DNA of 64,000 nucleotides from Citrus sinensis (GCF_022201045.2 NC_068562.1:4570001-4634000); one strand, 5' to 3'; counted from the stretch's first letter, positions 47,800 to 59,625 are shown. Program-made: numbers and translations. The notes: generated from the sequence alone by a model not told the origin.

Positions 47800-48790
47800 T
47801 TAGAGCGTTGTGGCCCCTCCGCTCCTTTGGCTCCCCTTAGGGCTCCGCCTTTTCCACGTCACCTTTACTTTTCGGTCAACAAAATGCTTATTATAGGGTC
47901 TCCTCCTAGGGTAAACAATAGGATATCGTATGCCCTGTCTCTCCAAACAATAGGATTTCATGCTCTGGTCACTTGCAAAACAGCTAGGAAAGTCTGGAGG
48001 CTCACTCAATTTGCAGAAGAGCTAAAAGAAGAGGCTGGGAAAGATTTATTGAGTCTGCTGAATGGAAGATTGAGCTCAAGGAGAAAGGCGGACACTGAAA
48101 TGCTAGTGGCTATCTGCTGGGGGATTTGGAGTGCAAGGAACCAGTTTATTTTTAAACTGAAGAAGGAAGATCCCCAGATAGTGTTGGCCAAAGCTGAAGC
48201 TATCTTAAAGGCCTATAAACGAACTCATATGCCAGCATCAATTCACATGGATCAACAGACAAGGATGTTACAGCAAAGTTGGACCCCTCCTCCAGCTGGT
48301 TGTTATAAGCTTAATGTGGATGCAGCCACCAACCGAGACAAGCAAATATCACGTTTGGGAGCAGTTATTAGAAATGCTGAAGGAAATGTAGTTGCTGTAG
48401 CAATTAATTTTTCAAAATTTTGTGGAGATGTGGCCTATGTTGAGCCAGCAGCCATGGAGTTCGGTTTGCAGGTTGCTGGAAATGCAAATCTACCCTCTTT
48501 AATTGTTGAGACAGATTCTCAAGAGGTAGCAGGTTTTGTGAACAACAGGCAGAGCAGCATGACAGAGGTCTGGTGGGTAGTGGCAGCAATTCAAAGCTTA
48601 ATGAAGAATTTTAATCAGATTAAAGTTCAACATAGACCTAGATCTTGTAATGCAATTTGCTCACTCTCTAGCTAAGTTAGCACTAGAAAAATGTGAAAAT
48701 GTTGTTTGGGTGGGTTCATAACCTTCAAAACTTTTGTCTTTATTTGCTTCTTTCACTTAATGAAAATTTATTTCCCTTTCAAAAAAAAAA
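47800..48790 (+). mobile_element. 5'-truncated LINE (L1-type) 3' end
   Basis: The tail of a non-LTR retrotransposon: a zinc-knuckle-like HALVTCKTARKVW segment, then an RNase H domain, a stop, about 60 bases of 3' sequence and a ten-base A-run (48781-48790). The reverse-transcriptase part is missing. No convincing target-site duplication was found, and the 5' boundary near 47800 is approximate. Confidence 0.7.
47827..48721 (+). pseudogene. LINE ORF2 C-terminal RNase H domain, frameshifted
   Basis: The frame 47827-48675 contains ICWGIWSARNQFIF, then GCYKLNVDAATNRD, LGAVIRNAEGNVVAVA, EPAAMEFGLQVAG and LIVETDSQEV. This is the RVT_3-type RNase H found at the end of plant L1 ORF2 proteins. Catalytic acidic positions correspond to the D in NVDAA, the E in PAAMEFG and the D in ETDS. 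The family-typical ending (AHSLAKLAL...VWV) appears in the next frame at 48658-48721. A single extra T in the run near 48656-48659 explains the early stop. Decayed, not a host gene. Confidence 0.8.
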
Positions 48791-49254
48791 GAGCTTCTAA
48801 TACCGTGTGCTGTAAATGAAGTCCACCCCATGGATTTAAACTCAAAAGAAGGGAAAAAAATGAAAAAAGAAAAGAAGATTGATTTTACAAAATTATTTAA
48901 AAAGTCATTTTTAAAGTAAAGATAATGAGTAAAATATTTTATATATTTTAAACCAGGCTCATTGGAAAAATAAAGTGAACAGAAATTATTCGAGAATATT
49001 ATATTATTTTATGAAAATGGGCTCCTAGAGTGTCGCTTGCTCATGCCTACTTATAGTGGGCAAATCTTCTTTGTTCCTGGGCTCGAAGGCAAATCCAATT
49101 TGGTTGGGCCACACGTTTCCAACATGTCACAAAACGTTGTCGTCTCCTAAGTCCGCACAATCCGCTGTCAGACACACACGAAGACGATTTGTGATTTTTC
49201 ACTTGTTCATCGTCTTTCCCTGTTTCTCAAATGTAAAATCGCACGCCACAAGCC
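48791..49254 (+). promoter_or_regulatory. Promoter and leader region of the PRXL2-type gene
   Basis: AAAACGTTGTCGTCTCC at 49131-49147 lies about 110-125 bp before the start codon; similar AAACG..GTCGT motifs occur elsewhere in the window. No clear TATA box, which is common for plastid-protein genes. Beyond that the segment shows nothing notable. Confidence 0.4.
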
Positions 49255-50257
49255 ATGGCAGCATTACCTACAGACACGTTGCAATCGGTGCGAGTGCGAT
49301 CTCTCTGCTTCACTCATTCTCAAATTCCAAAATTGACCTCCGGGGTTCTTCCAATTTCGTCTCCCAAACCTCGAACTCCTACAATTTCCTCCTCGAAATC
49401 GAGAAACAATGCCATAAGCAGACCCCGTCTCCTTGTTAGGGCCTCCGCCACTGAATTCCCGGCAAATGTTGGCGATTTACTAGGTGACTTCAGCATCTTT
49501 ACCGCTGCCGGTGAGCCGGTCTTGTTCAAAGACCTTTGGGACCAGAACGAGGTTTAAATCTTTATTCCCTGCCTTTCCTTTTTCTTTTTCTTTTTTTTTT
49601 TTAATAATTATCTAATTTTTCTTTGATTTCGAAACTTGCTATTGTTTTTTGGTTTTCTAGGGATTAGCTGTTGTTGCACTTTTAAGGCACTTTGGGTGCC
49701 CTTGCTGGTAATTTCTTCATCACAAGCTATTGAGAATAATTTTTTGAAATATATAATTGCTAATTGTGATTGTTCATTTGAAGTTGGGAACTTGCATCGG
49801 CTTTGAAAGAATCAAAAGCAAGGTTTGACTCAGCTGGTGTGAAACTAATAGCAGTTGGCGTTGGTACTCCTAACAAAGCTCAAATTCTTGCAGAGCGGGT
49901 AGGAAATGTTTTCATAACCCAAGTTTTAAGTTTGCCGCTAGAAGTAACCCCTTCATTGTTTAAATTTCATGTTACATATGTAAAATATGTGAATTGTTGA
50001 TTTTAGATATTACATGACATGGATAATGGATGTTTAGCCATGTAGTTGTCCAGCATGTGCTATTGATTATTCGTCATTATTTGTTTCCGGGTAAAAAAAA
50101 GGAAATGCGTTTTTAGCATGATGGGCACTGGACAGTTTAATGTATAACTTAGTGTTGCTTGAATCCAACCATTGTTATGTCGTGACTTGCATATTTTATA
50201 AGGAGGAAGCCATTTAAAAATATGCTTGACTAAATGATTATAACCATTTAACTCTTT

Positions 50258-50289
<32 letters not shown>

Positions 50290-51668
50290 CTTGGAAGGTA
50301 TATAGCTTATAGCTACATTTCAAAACAAGGGAATAGAATCATTTGGTTATAACCCATTCAAGCTTGCTTATCATGAGGTTGGCCTAGATATTTAAATTAG
50401 CATGCCACGGGACATGATGATGGTTAACTATAGGCAGTCGCTTCTTATTCAAAGAAATGCTTCAAATTGTTAAGAGTTTTGAGTACTATTTAGGAACTTT
50501 ATTTTCAACAGTGAGTATTGCAATATTGTATCTCCACTATATTAAGTGATGGGAAATCATTCTAATTATATATGTGTCTCCCCTCAAGTACCTAAGCTGC
50601 TGCATGCCATAGGTGGCTTGCTATGGACTTTGGATGTTGTAAGTAATAACTCTGTATATCCACCCTCTTAGATACCATGCATATTATACACAATATTTTG
50701 AGTTTGTTATGAGCAAGCCATTTTTGCCGTGCAGGTAACTTAAATTCTTGTTAGGCTGACACTTGTATGATGAGATAGATTTTCTACTATTTAGTATGGT
50801 GGAGATTATTATTATAATACTCAATGGATATCAACCACCTTAGCTATTGGTAAAATCAAGACAAAATCCTGATTACAAGGAAGAAAGGAAAATGCATACG
50901 TGTCTAGTAGATTTGCAGTAGTTCTTCTTTCGAAGCTACACCCTGATAAAAGCTCCCTGCTATAGTAACATGAATCAACATGGCTATTTCTTGATCCATA
51001 GAGCTGATTCATTTTGTCCTCTTGTTATTTTATGTTCAGTTACCCTTTCCTATGGATTGCCTTTATGCTGATCCTGATCGCAAGGTAATAATATTTGTTC
51101 TTCTAAATAATAATTAAAGCTCATGTTTTGGATGTCCTATTTTTATGATTGTAAATTCTGATGGATTGTTTCTTTTATTTTAGGTGTATAATCTATTGGG
51201 CTTATACCATGGTGTCGGCCGTACATTTTTCAATCCAGCTAGTGTAATCTTCTTTTGCTTTCTGTATAGCATATCTTTGTTTTCACATGTGAAGGGATTC
51301 GTTTTAGTAACTACTGATATCTGTGTCTCTATAATAGGCTAAAGTGTTTTCAAGATTTGAGGCTCTGCGGAAAGCTGTGCAAAACTATACAATTGAAGCC
51401 ACCCCAGATGATAGAAGTAGTGTTCTGCAACAGGTTTAATTTACTGTTTCTTTCAATATAATATTAATATGAATTTGTTGCTTTCCTATGGCATGTAATT
51501 GTGTTGCACCTGTTATTATTCTTACCTATTACTGTTTGTTTTGATCAGGGAGGGATGTTTGTCTTCAAAGGGAAGCAACTATTATATGCTCGCAAAGATG
51601 AAGGGACCGGTGATCATGCCTCTTTAGATGATGTCTTTGACATTTGCTGTAAGGTTCCGGTTGCATGA
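49255..51668 (+). CDS. Peroxiredoxin-like 2 / AAED1-type protein, chloroplast, 259 aa
   Basis: A thioredoxin-fold protein of the AhpC-TSA_2 (PRXL2/AAED1) family. Seven exons: 49255-49551, 49661-49707, 49784-49898, 51040-51084, 51184-51243, 51338-51433 and 51549-51668. All introns are GT-AG and the total is 780 nt in frame. Residues 1 to about 65 are Ser/Thr/Arg-rich and lack acidic residues, as in a chloroplast transit peptide. The core begins near GDLLGDFSIFTAAGEPV. The redox motif is FGCPCCWELA (Cys112, Cys114, Cys115). The RTFFNPAS, TPDDRSSVLQQ and GGMFVFKGKQLLYARKDEGT blocks are conserved in plant homologues. A thiol-based redox role in the plastid is likely from the family, but substrates are not established. 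Intron 3 carries a T13-G21 run. Confidence 0.92.
50255..50288 (+). repeat. T13-G21 homopolymer junction in an intron
   Basis: Thirteen T followed directly by twenty-one G inside intron 3 of the PRXL2-type gene. G-runs of this length are rare in plant DNA and can form intermolecular or slipped G-quadruplex structures. The exact count may be affected by sequencing. Confidence 0.85.
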
Positions 51669-52180
51669 AGTTTTAGAGCTGAAAGTAGTTGTTGAGATAT
51701 TTGGTACGTTCAAGCATCATGTAATTTGTTTTCAGTATCACCTGTGAAATACCAATAGCATGGAATATGTTGGGTATATATAATCATATAGTTTACTGTC
51801 TGGTTTAGTTATGCCAATACGCGGCACTATCGCTCATAAACATCTGTATTTGTTGGGCGTATGTGTAATGTTGTAAATTTGTAATCAATTTTGTAGATGT
51901 TGAAGAGGTGTATCACCCATTATCAAAACAATACAAGTGAATATTAGCTGTATAATGTAAAAGGCAGTATTTGTTTACTTTGAAGGAACAAGACAGTGGC
52001 TCGTCTTTCCTCTCTGATATTCTATTTTTAACGTTGTTTAATTGAGAAAATTAGGTTTATCTGATAATTAGGGTAATGGTCTGTATTCAGTAACTGCCAA
52101 ACTGACGTTTCCAAAAATTCTCGATCATTGCCAAAAAACTCCATGCTTGGTTGTTTGGAACCTTTTCTTCTTAACTCTAA
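51669..52180. other. 3' flank of the PRXL2-type gene
   Basis: Likely holds its 3' untranslated region and polyadenylation site; no other gene seen. Confidence 0.5.
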
Positions 52181-52667
52181 TGGGGCATTTACTAAACGAG
52201 AATCAGAATCAGAATGGATAAGAACGAGAATGAGTTAAAATGAGAATGAAGAATGAGAATAAAAATAAATTGTTTATTTAAATTATAAGAATTAGAGTTA
52301 GAATCAATTATATTGTAACAAACTACTAAAATATACGTATCGAATTATTGTCATATTTTAATTATGGTGATTATTTATTCAAAAATTAATATTATTGTTA
52401 ACAATAAATTAATACATTAATTAATAATTATAATATTAATTAATTATAATATATTAATTATAATAATTTTTTTTGAACTGAGAACAAAATGCACATTTTT
52501 TATTTTGTTGGGGGGAGGGCCAAATGGTCATTCTTGAGAATGGGAGACTCATTTCCAACATCCACCAGAAATCAGTTTCTCATTCCCAAATTAATATGGG
52601 CGTCACAAGGCACGATTCCGATTTTGAATCAGATTTCTAACTCTATTTTGCGAAATAAATACTATCA
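52181..52667. mobile_element. Probable hAT-type MITE
   Basis: The left part, GGGGCATTTACTAAACGAG then AATCAGAATCAGAATGG, and the right part, GATTCCGATTTTGAATCAG then ATAAATACTATC, are imperfect inverted repeats. They have the GTTTACT...AGAATC style of a widespread plant hAT MITE group. No clean 8-bp duplication was identified, so the boundaries are approximate. Confidence 0.45.
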
Positions 52668-52838
52668 ATAGTTTCGATTTAAGATTCCGGTTCCTAAATA
52701 GGATTCGAGCTCCTCAATGACTATGAGAAGTTTAACTTTATTTATTTATTTTTATGTTGGACTTCAATCGGACAAATAACATCATAAAATAAGGGCACTT
52801 TTAGTACTTAAGATTGGATTATATTATATGATATTAGA

Positions 52839-53017
52839 TTTAGGTTGGATTATACATAGTACAATAAAACTTTGTCAAATAAATATTCGATAAATTAATA
52901 ATATTGAATCTTCTGGTCTCAACTTAAGCGAGTGTTCTAAACTAATAATTTCGCTAAATACATAAGACAATAATTTTTTTTGAATAATTGTCTTATGTAT
53001 TTTAGGTTGGATTATAC
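52839..53017. repeat. 17-bp direct repeats bracketing a hairpin and an Emigrant-like fragment
   Basis: TTTAGGTTGGATTATAC occurs at 52839-52855 and 53001-53017. Between them CAATAAAACTTTGTCAAA (from 52861, after TA) starts an Emigrant-like fragment. Two 20-bp arms (52956-52975 and 52983-53002) form a hairpin with two mismatches. Confidence 0.65.
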
Positions 53018-53945
53018 TTTCTAACCTTTTTGGTGGTAGAACTCAGCCTCTGCATTTCCAAGAATACTTCGGAAATTGTGGCCGTGAATCTGGAAGCACT
53101 TGTTGGCTTTTGATTGGTCGTATTCATAAAATTTATTAAGAATGATCGAGTTCTGGCATATGGCAGCAGCAGTCTTCTTTTGTTTCCATACTGATATTTT
53201 ATCACCTTAATGTCGAATGCTTTGGTGGATTATATTAATGTTTCACTGTCGTTGTCTTGATCAATCATTCAACTGTCTTCTCTTTTGCCATTAACTTCGG
53301 ATATGTGGATGAACTGACCTAATTGTCCAACGAGGCAACATGAAAAAATGCCCGTCAAGGGACCAGAACGATATATTTCAAATGCTCATCCCGCTGCAGC
53401 AAAAGATCAATTTTGTTTTCTTTTGTTCACACCGGCAACTGACTGTCTTCCAAGACGCAATCGTCTCATTCAATTCCACTTATGGCAGAGGTAAAAGCGG
53501 AATCTTTTTGTGATTTTGGAGTTGGAACAGCAGAGCCTTCGTCGTTTTCAAATGTATTAACAAGTGATCCTGCGTTTTGAGATGAATTTTAAATTCAGTT
53601 TCTGTTTCGTTAAAACTGGACACGAATTTCTTGTTACCGTCGCTAATCGAATTTTTTTTTTTCTTTTTTTCACAATCTTATCTGGACCGTTAATATAAAG
53701 CAACAGATCCAACGGCTAGATAAAAAAAACCGACGAGTTTGAGCTTGATTTGCATTAATTAATTATTAATTATTAGTGTCTGTGTGTGTGTGTAATATAT
53801 ATATAGATTGAGTTTGATATGGTTGTAAACTTCTCGTAGAAGTATGAACAAAATAAAAAACGTATCTTCATTGTTTCACTTTGATTGTCCTTCAATGTCT
53901 CATCCCATTTTCTAGTTCTGACTTCTGAGACTCTGGCTTCTCTCT
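53018..53945. promoter_or_regulatory. Upstream region of the two-RRM gene
   Basis: AATATATATATAGATT near 53791-53806 is a good TATA candidate about 145 bp before the start codon. A (TG)n tract lies just upstream of it. The minus frame at 53002-53205 is not supported. Confidence 0.45.
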
Positions 53946-56204
53946 ATGGAACCCATTTCACTTCGCAAACTGTTTGTGGGCGGTGTCTCAAGAGAGACTA
54001 ATGAAGAAACACTAAGAGAATACTTCAGCCAGTATGGAACGGTTGAGGAGACTTTGATTATCAGAAGCAGGCTTACTGGTCATGGAAGAGGGTTTGGTTT
54101 TGTCATCTTTACTAAGATTTCAATGGCTGAAGATGCTCTTCAACATAAACACCATGTCGTTCTTGGCAGAGAGGTTTTTTTTTTTGAGTTAATTTAATTT
54201 AAAGACGGTTATTTCACTTACATCCTGAATTTTGCTTTCTTTTTGAGTTTTGGTAAAAGATAGTGACTTTATTTACCTTTTGCTGCTTATACTTGATTGA
54301 ATTTGAATATGGACTCTGATTTCTTCTTGTATGTCGTCGTATTATAATGAATTAGATGATGCTACCAAGTTTGATTTTTCAGGTAGAAGTGAAAAAGGCA
54401 ATACCCAAAGGAGACAAGTTAGAAGAGTCAAATGAGCATAGTAGTAATCGTGTTGGCGATGATAACACTGAGATTAATACCAAGAAGATTTTTGTGGGGG
54501 GCTTGCCACTAGACATAAAAGAGGAGGAGTTCAAGAGTTACTTCGAGAGTTTTGGTACGGTAACTGATGCACCTGTGATCTGTGATAAAGAAACTGGTCG
54601 GCCAAGAGGGTTTGGGTTTATTACTTTTGATTCAGAGGATGCCGTGAATAATGTGCTGCAGACTAGATTTCATAAATTGAAATATAAGATGGTGGAGGTT
54701 AAGAGGTCTCATCCTAAGGACAGGATTGATAAATTCATGAACTGTTACGATTGTAACAATTCAAATTTTGGTTTTGGATTTGGGGGTGGGTTTTCATATG
54801 GTTACGATGGCCTTTTTTATTTCTATCCTGCTTTTCAAATACATCAGTGTTATGGATCACCGAGTGCTGGTCGTGGCGGCCTTTTAGTTCCTGCAAGCCC
54901 TGTCTGTCCTTCGTATGGACTCTGCATGAATGGCTATTGCAATGGTATTGGTAGTTGCCATCAGATGACAGAGTCCACGGCTGATGGCAGCAACTCCACT
55001 GGGGATCATGCAAGTGGCTTAGAGGCTCCTGCAACTAGAAAATTGTCTCATATTGATGACTTATCAAGTTTGAAAGTCGGTGCTGTAACTGTAGAGCATC
55101 AAAGGGCGGGTGTGGAGTTCCATGATTCGACAGTGCTGCCAAGCACCAAATGTAAGCAAACTGGAACCGTTTCAACCCACATTATTTTTTCTGAATTTTC
55201 GGTAAGCTCTATTGGTTCTTTCTGGCCCAGCCTGGTTTTGGTACAGAAACCTTCTCATCTCTAAGTAATGGGCTTTCGTTATTTTTGCATTCTGAAATTG
55301 TGGGCTTTTATCATTGAATCTCAACAATCAGGGTAACCATTTCCTTCCCCTGAATTATAGTTGTGAGTGAAAACAATTCAGATGCAAGTTTAGGCCCAGA
55401 AACTGTGAATTTGTAATTGTTGCTTGCTCCCTAACATTTTGTCCCCATTTTGATATTTTATTTATTTCTATAATGATCGTGATGTGTCTCTTTCACTCTT
55501 TTATTCTCATTTCTTTCCTTACTTTTTTTTTTGGACATTTTTTTTTCACTCATCTGATATCATATCAATCTAAAATATCTTACCTGGGAGACTAGGACTT
55601 GTCATTTGATAAAATAATATAAGTTAGGCCAACTTGCATCTGGAAATAAATACAACGAAGACAAGTAACCAAGTGTGAACTGTGACAAGTTGTATTTAAC
55701 TCAAATAATTCGAGTACCTCTTTTGACTATTCTCATAGTGTTTCCTATTTATTTCTTTGTCCTGCCACAACTGCTGCAGGTTTTGTTTCCTTTTATTGCA
55801 TATTGAACTATTGAAGTGTGCTGCATGTAGCCATTATTTGTTTGGTTTTCATTTATTCTTTTCACATCTCCTGTATCTCTGAGTAGGGAGAAATTTTAGC
55901 TTCTAAAATATTATATTAGTCATATAACCAATAAATAATATTATAACATATATGAATTTACTCCTTAAGAGAATTTTTCTTGTGATTAGGACGTTTCCAA
56001 GCGTTTACCTGTAGATGATTGTTTTATGCTCTGTTTGTTACTCATGTCTCTTAATTATTATTATTTTTTTTATATTTTTATATTTTATTAATTTATGAAT
56101 TTTCCTCTTGACTAAAAATTGATTATTCAGTGTTTTCTGTCCGAATTTTACAGAAGCACCACACGCATTACCATTATGAACAGCAGTGGAGGAGGGAGGA
56201 GTAA
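53946..56204 (+). CDS. Two-RRM hnRNP/Musashi-like RNA-binding protein, about 365 aa
   Basis: A nuclear or shuttling RNA-binding protein with two RNA recognition motifs. RRM1 (about residues 7-80) has RNP2 LFVGGV and RNP1 GRGFGFVIF. RRM2 (about 110-190) has RNP2 IFVGGL and RNP1 RGFGFITF. The C-terminal part is Gly/Phe/Tyr-rich (NFGFGFGGGFSYGYDG) and then Ser/Gly-rich, typical of plant hnRNP A/B-like proteins. Exons: 53946-54173, 54383-55201 and probably 56154-56204, all in frame with GT-AG introns. The last exon adds KHHTHYHYEQQWRREE and a stop. If the last intron is retained, the frame ends instead at 55264 (369 aa). RNA targets are not predictable from sequence. Confidence 0.88.
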
Positions 56205-58286
56205 ATTTTATGCTGGAGATTAGAGATGGCACTTGCAAGAATTGTACAGAACAAACAAGAGAAATGAACAAGATTGATTAACATCCTTTTATTATTTGCA
56301 TCGCAATTGGGTAACATGCACGTTGACCCTTCATAAGAATTTCATTAATTGCATAGTTTAAGGATTGTGATATTCATTTAAAGTGATGCTGTCATTGATT
56401 TGCATTGCTTTTCAATTATAAATCCAATTCTCCCTTTTAGAGGTGCGTGCATATTGCACTAACCGATACCATGCCATCCTTTCAGTAAAATTCAACAATT
56501 GGTGAAGATTATGCTGTCACGCAAATACAATGGAGTTAAATTAGCTGGGTGGGTGGCTGTCTTTTTCAAAACATTTGAAGTCAAATTTGTCTTACGTCCA
56601 TTATTAAAAAATACCCAGATGCCTAAACAAACATCCACTTTAGCCTTATACCTTGTGCTTTTGAGGAGACAAATCAAAACTGAATAGCAAATTAATCCAT
56701 AATTCCAGGACCTTTGCAACCAGGGTGGGTTGAAGGGTTTGGATGTATTCTTGGAAAGAAACCCCACCAATGACCAATCACCATATTATTGGATTGATAT
56801 ATTTTATATTTATATTTTATCTCATTTCATTTATTTCCCAGAAGACTTTCTCTGTTACCACTATGTTTCAGACAGTTTAGGGGTCATAGGAATGTGGTTA
56901 TTTTGGTGACTGTGCTTTTATGGCTTCAAATTTCAATTAAGTGGATGGGGTTTCACTGCTGCTTCAGGCTTTGCTTGTTGTATAGGCGGAGGGGCTTCTC
57001 TATTTGTGATAGGAAATCTAGTAGCATATCTAAGCAGGCCTAGAAGGCTAGAACAAGTCCGGAGTTTAGAGTAGTCACAGCCTTTTCACACCTCATGGTT
57101 AGAGGAAATGAAATCAATTCAGTAAGCGTACTTGGAAAAGAAAACATTAATGGATAAAACAAAAATATTGCTAAGTGCTTGCAGCTGTGGCCAAAGTAGC
57201 TGTATCTGTAGCTGTAGAGAGAATCTTGTTTTGAATGCGACATGTCAAATTTTGCATTGGACCATGACATTACAGAGAAGAGAGAGCCTGCTGGAGAGTA
57301 TGGTAAAGCTAGTTAAAGAGAAGTAATGAGGTTAAGAGTTTTTTGCAGAGAAACTGGCATGGCATGGCATGGGTTAATGGTCACTTTATTGGCGGCAAGT
57401 TTTTTACAGTCTCTCTTTCTCTCAAAAAAGGAAAAGAAGCCAATTAGCTTTCAAGTCTTATGCATACGGTGTAGCACAAACACTGCCTCTGTGGGCTATG
57501 GTCGCTCTCAGATGAGTTGCTATCCACAATGTCCTTTTTCTGATTCTATAATCTTATTTAGATTTTCTGTTCCCCATTTGAAATACCAAACAAACCCCAT
57601 TCTTTGAAAAATTTATGTGCATTACTCACCTCTCAGGTTATTTAATATTATTTATTACATTTGTTTTTTTTTTTTTTTTAATTTCTTTCTCTTTTCCTTA
57701 TTGTAAAGAAAAGAAAAGGGGAAAGTTTTCTTACTTATTTGGGAAAACTGTTAAAAGAAGACACGCCGAAGAACTCCTTTTCCATTAGGCTTATGGTTCA
57801 GCAAAATGAGTCAAATTAATATGCGTCTTAATTTTGTTTACAATCCTTTATTCCCACATCATAACCTGATGATCACACGCTTGATCGTCATTTATACACA
57901 ACCACAATTATAAATGCGGTGCTCTGTTTGGTCGGTCGTTTTCATTAATTTATTATTGAAGGCATCGCCCCATGTTTCCCATTGGGAGAATAGAAACAGC
58001 ATGCTTTAAACCTTTTATAGCCGGTTCCTACTTGCAGTAAGCAGTGTCAGTTGGCATTTTGTGAGTAACCTAATTGCAGAGTCCAAATACAGAGATGGAT
58101 TCACACTTGACATCTTTGCGACATCAATGGACTGGCCTGGCCGGAGCCGGCCAATTTTAATTGAGACAATAAAGCCCTTGAGCATATGCTAAAGCATATA
58201 CTAATTGGCGGATGTAACGCGGTAACTCTAATAGCTTATAAGGATGAAGAATCTTGCTGAACAAAATTTAACGAACAAGAAGAAAT
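56205..58286. other. Intergenic DNA between the RRM and SDR genes
   Basis: No supported gene. Frames at 56492-56770, 57132-57326 and 57326-57607 have no family features. T-runs occur near 57663. TATA-like strings for the SDR gene may be CTTTTATAGCC near 58012 or GCTTATAAGG near 58235. Confidence 0.45.
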
Positions 58287-59126
58287 ATGAGTGATCCAAA
58301 GGTTGTTCTAGTCACTGGCTGTGCCAAAGGTGGCATTGGTTATGAATACTGCAAGGCATTTGCCGAGCGGAATTGCCACGTCTTTGCATCTGACATTCCT
58401 CAACGTATGATGGACATTTCAGATTTTGATTCAGATAAAATTGAGGCGCTTGAACTTGATGTCTCATCAGATGAAAGTGTATCATCAGCAGTGAAAACAA
58501 TCATGTCAAAAATTGGCCGTATAGACATTCTGGTCAACAATGCTGGTATAGCAAGTGCCGGCCCTCTAGCCGAGCTTCCACTAGACGCTATAAGGAAAGC
58601 TTGGGAAATTAACACATTGGGGCAATTAAGGTTGGTGCAAAATGTTGTTCCATACATGGCTTCAAGGCGCAGTGGGAGCATCGTAAATGTAGCAAGTGTT
58701 GTAGGAAAAGTGCCAACACCGTGGGCAGGGTCTTATTGTGCTAGCAAGGCTGCAGTGCTTGCCATGTCCGATACTTTGCGCGTTGAATTAAGGCCTTTTG
58801 GTATTGACGTAGTGAAAGTACTCCCTGGTGCTGTAAGATCAAATTTTGGCAGTAATAGCATGGAAGGTTTGAGGAATCATGATTGGAAACTCTACAAGGA
58901 ATTCAAAGAGGCTATTGCCGAGCGAGCTAGGGCTTCTCAGGGTGGTAAATCAACTGATGCTACTTTGTTCGCAAGGCATGTGGCGAAGAAAGTTTTGAGT
59001 CCCAGACCACCAAAGCAAATTGCATTCGGTCACATGACTGGTTTATTTGCTATGCTTTCTTGGTCTCCACTTTGGGTGAGAGATTTGTTCTTTTCGACTC
59101 GTTTTAGTCTAAACAAGGAGGTCTAA
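58287..59126 (+). CDS. Short-chain dehydrogenase/reductase, AYR1-like, 279 aa
   Basis: An intronless classical SDR with a complete catalytic set. The cofactor-binding loop TGCAKGGIG (residues 10-18) has the extra residue seen in yeast AYR1-type enzymes. Asp58 lies in LELDV, NNAG at 84-87, Asn109 in INTLG, Ser137 in IVNVAS, and Tyr150-x3-Lys154 in YCASK. A PGAVRSNFG motif follows the active site. A C-terminal hydrophobic stretch (GLFAMLSWSPLWVRDLFF) could anchor it to a membrane. Plant homologues are annotated as NADPH-dependent 1-acyldihydroxyacetone-phosphate reductase-like. The true plant substrate is uncertain; lipid or steroid-like ketones are possible. Start: first ATG after an A-rich leader. 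Confidence 0.93.
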   Translation: MSDPKVVLVTGCAKGGIGYEYCKAFAERNCHVFASDIPQRMMDISDFDSDKIEALELDVSSDESVSSAVKTIMSKIGRIDILVNNAGIASAGPLAELPLDAIRKAWEINTLGQLRLVQNVVPYMASRRSGSIVNVASVVGKVPTPWAGSYCASKAAVLAMSDTLRVELRPFGIDVVKVLPGAVRSNFGSNSMEGLRNHDWKLYKEFKEAIAERARASQGGKSTDATLFARHVAKKVLSPRPPKQIAFGHMTGLFAMLSWSPLWVRDLFFSTRFSLNKEV

Positions 59127-59211
59127 AGATTTGGGGCTGTTTGCCATTTACTATTTTATAAATAATTAGAAGAATGTTCACATGTACTTCATAAATTTGA
59201 CGCCATTAGAT

Positions 59212-59625
59212 TTAGGTTTTATTTGGTACAACTTTAAATAGAGCTTATTTAAGTAAATCTTTTGATAGTAGAGCTTTTATATAAAAAAAATTTAGTTGTT
59301 TGGTTGTCAAAAAGAGTTTTTATTAAAAATTTATAAAATTATTTTAATAAACAAGTTTTTTTAAGTTATGTTATTAAAAGAATAAAATAAAATTGTCAAA
59401 TAAGTAGAGAATATTTAAATATTTAAACATTTAAAAAAAACGTTTCAACCTCTACTTTCAAAAACTCAATTTGAGCTTTTGCTAATAGAGTCAAAATAAC
59501 TTATTTAAGCTCTAAAAACTCAACTAAAAAAACAACCAAATAACAACAAAAATTATGATAAGAGCTTATGAGATTAAATAAACACTTATGTCAATTAGAT
59601 AAATCATACCAAACAAACACTTAGA
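59212..59625. mobile_element. Probable hAT-type MITE downstream of the SDR gene
   Basis: The left end TAGGTTTTATTTGGTAC and the right end, inverted TAAGTGTTTGTTTGGTA, resemble the GTGTTTGGT-type termini of plant hAT MITEs. Internal blocks (AGAGCTTATTTAAG and its inverse near 59500) extend the symmetry. No exact 8-bp duplication was found. Confidence 0.5.

Noticed and set aside
47800..47830. Target-site duplication for the 47.8-kb LINE
   Set aside because: The sequence after the A-run (GAGCTTCTAATACC) has no match near the 5' boundary, so no duplication is claimed.
54735..55034. 99-codon minus-strand frame
   Set aside because: Antisense shadow of the two-RRM gene.
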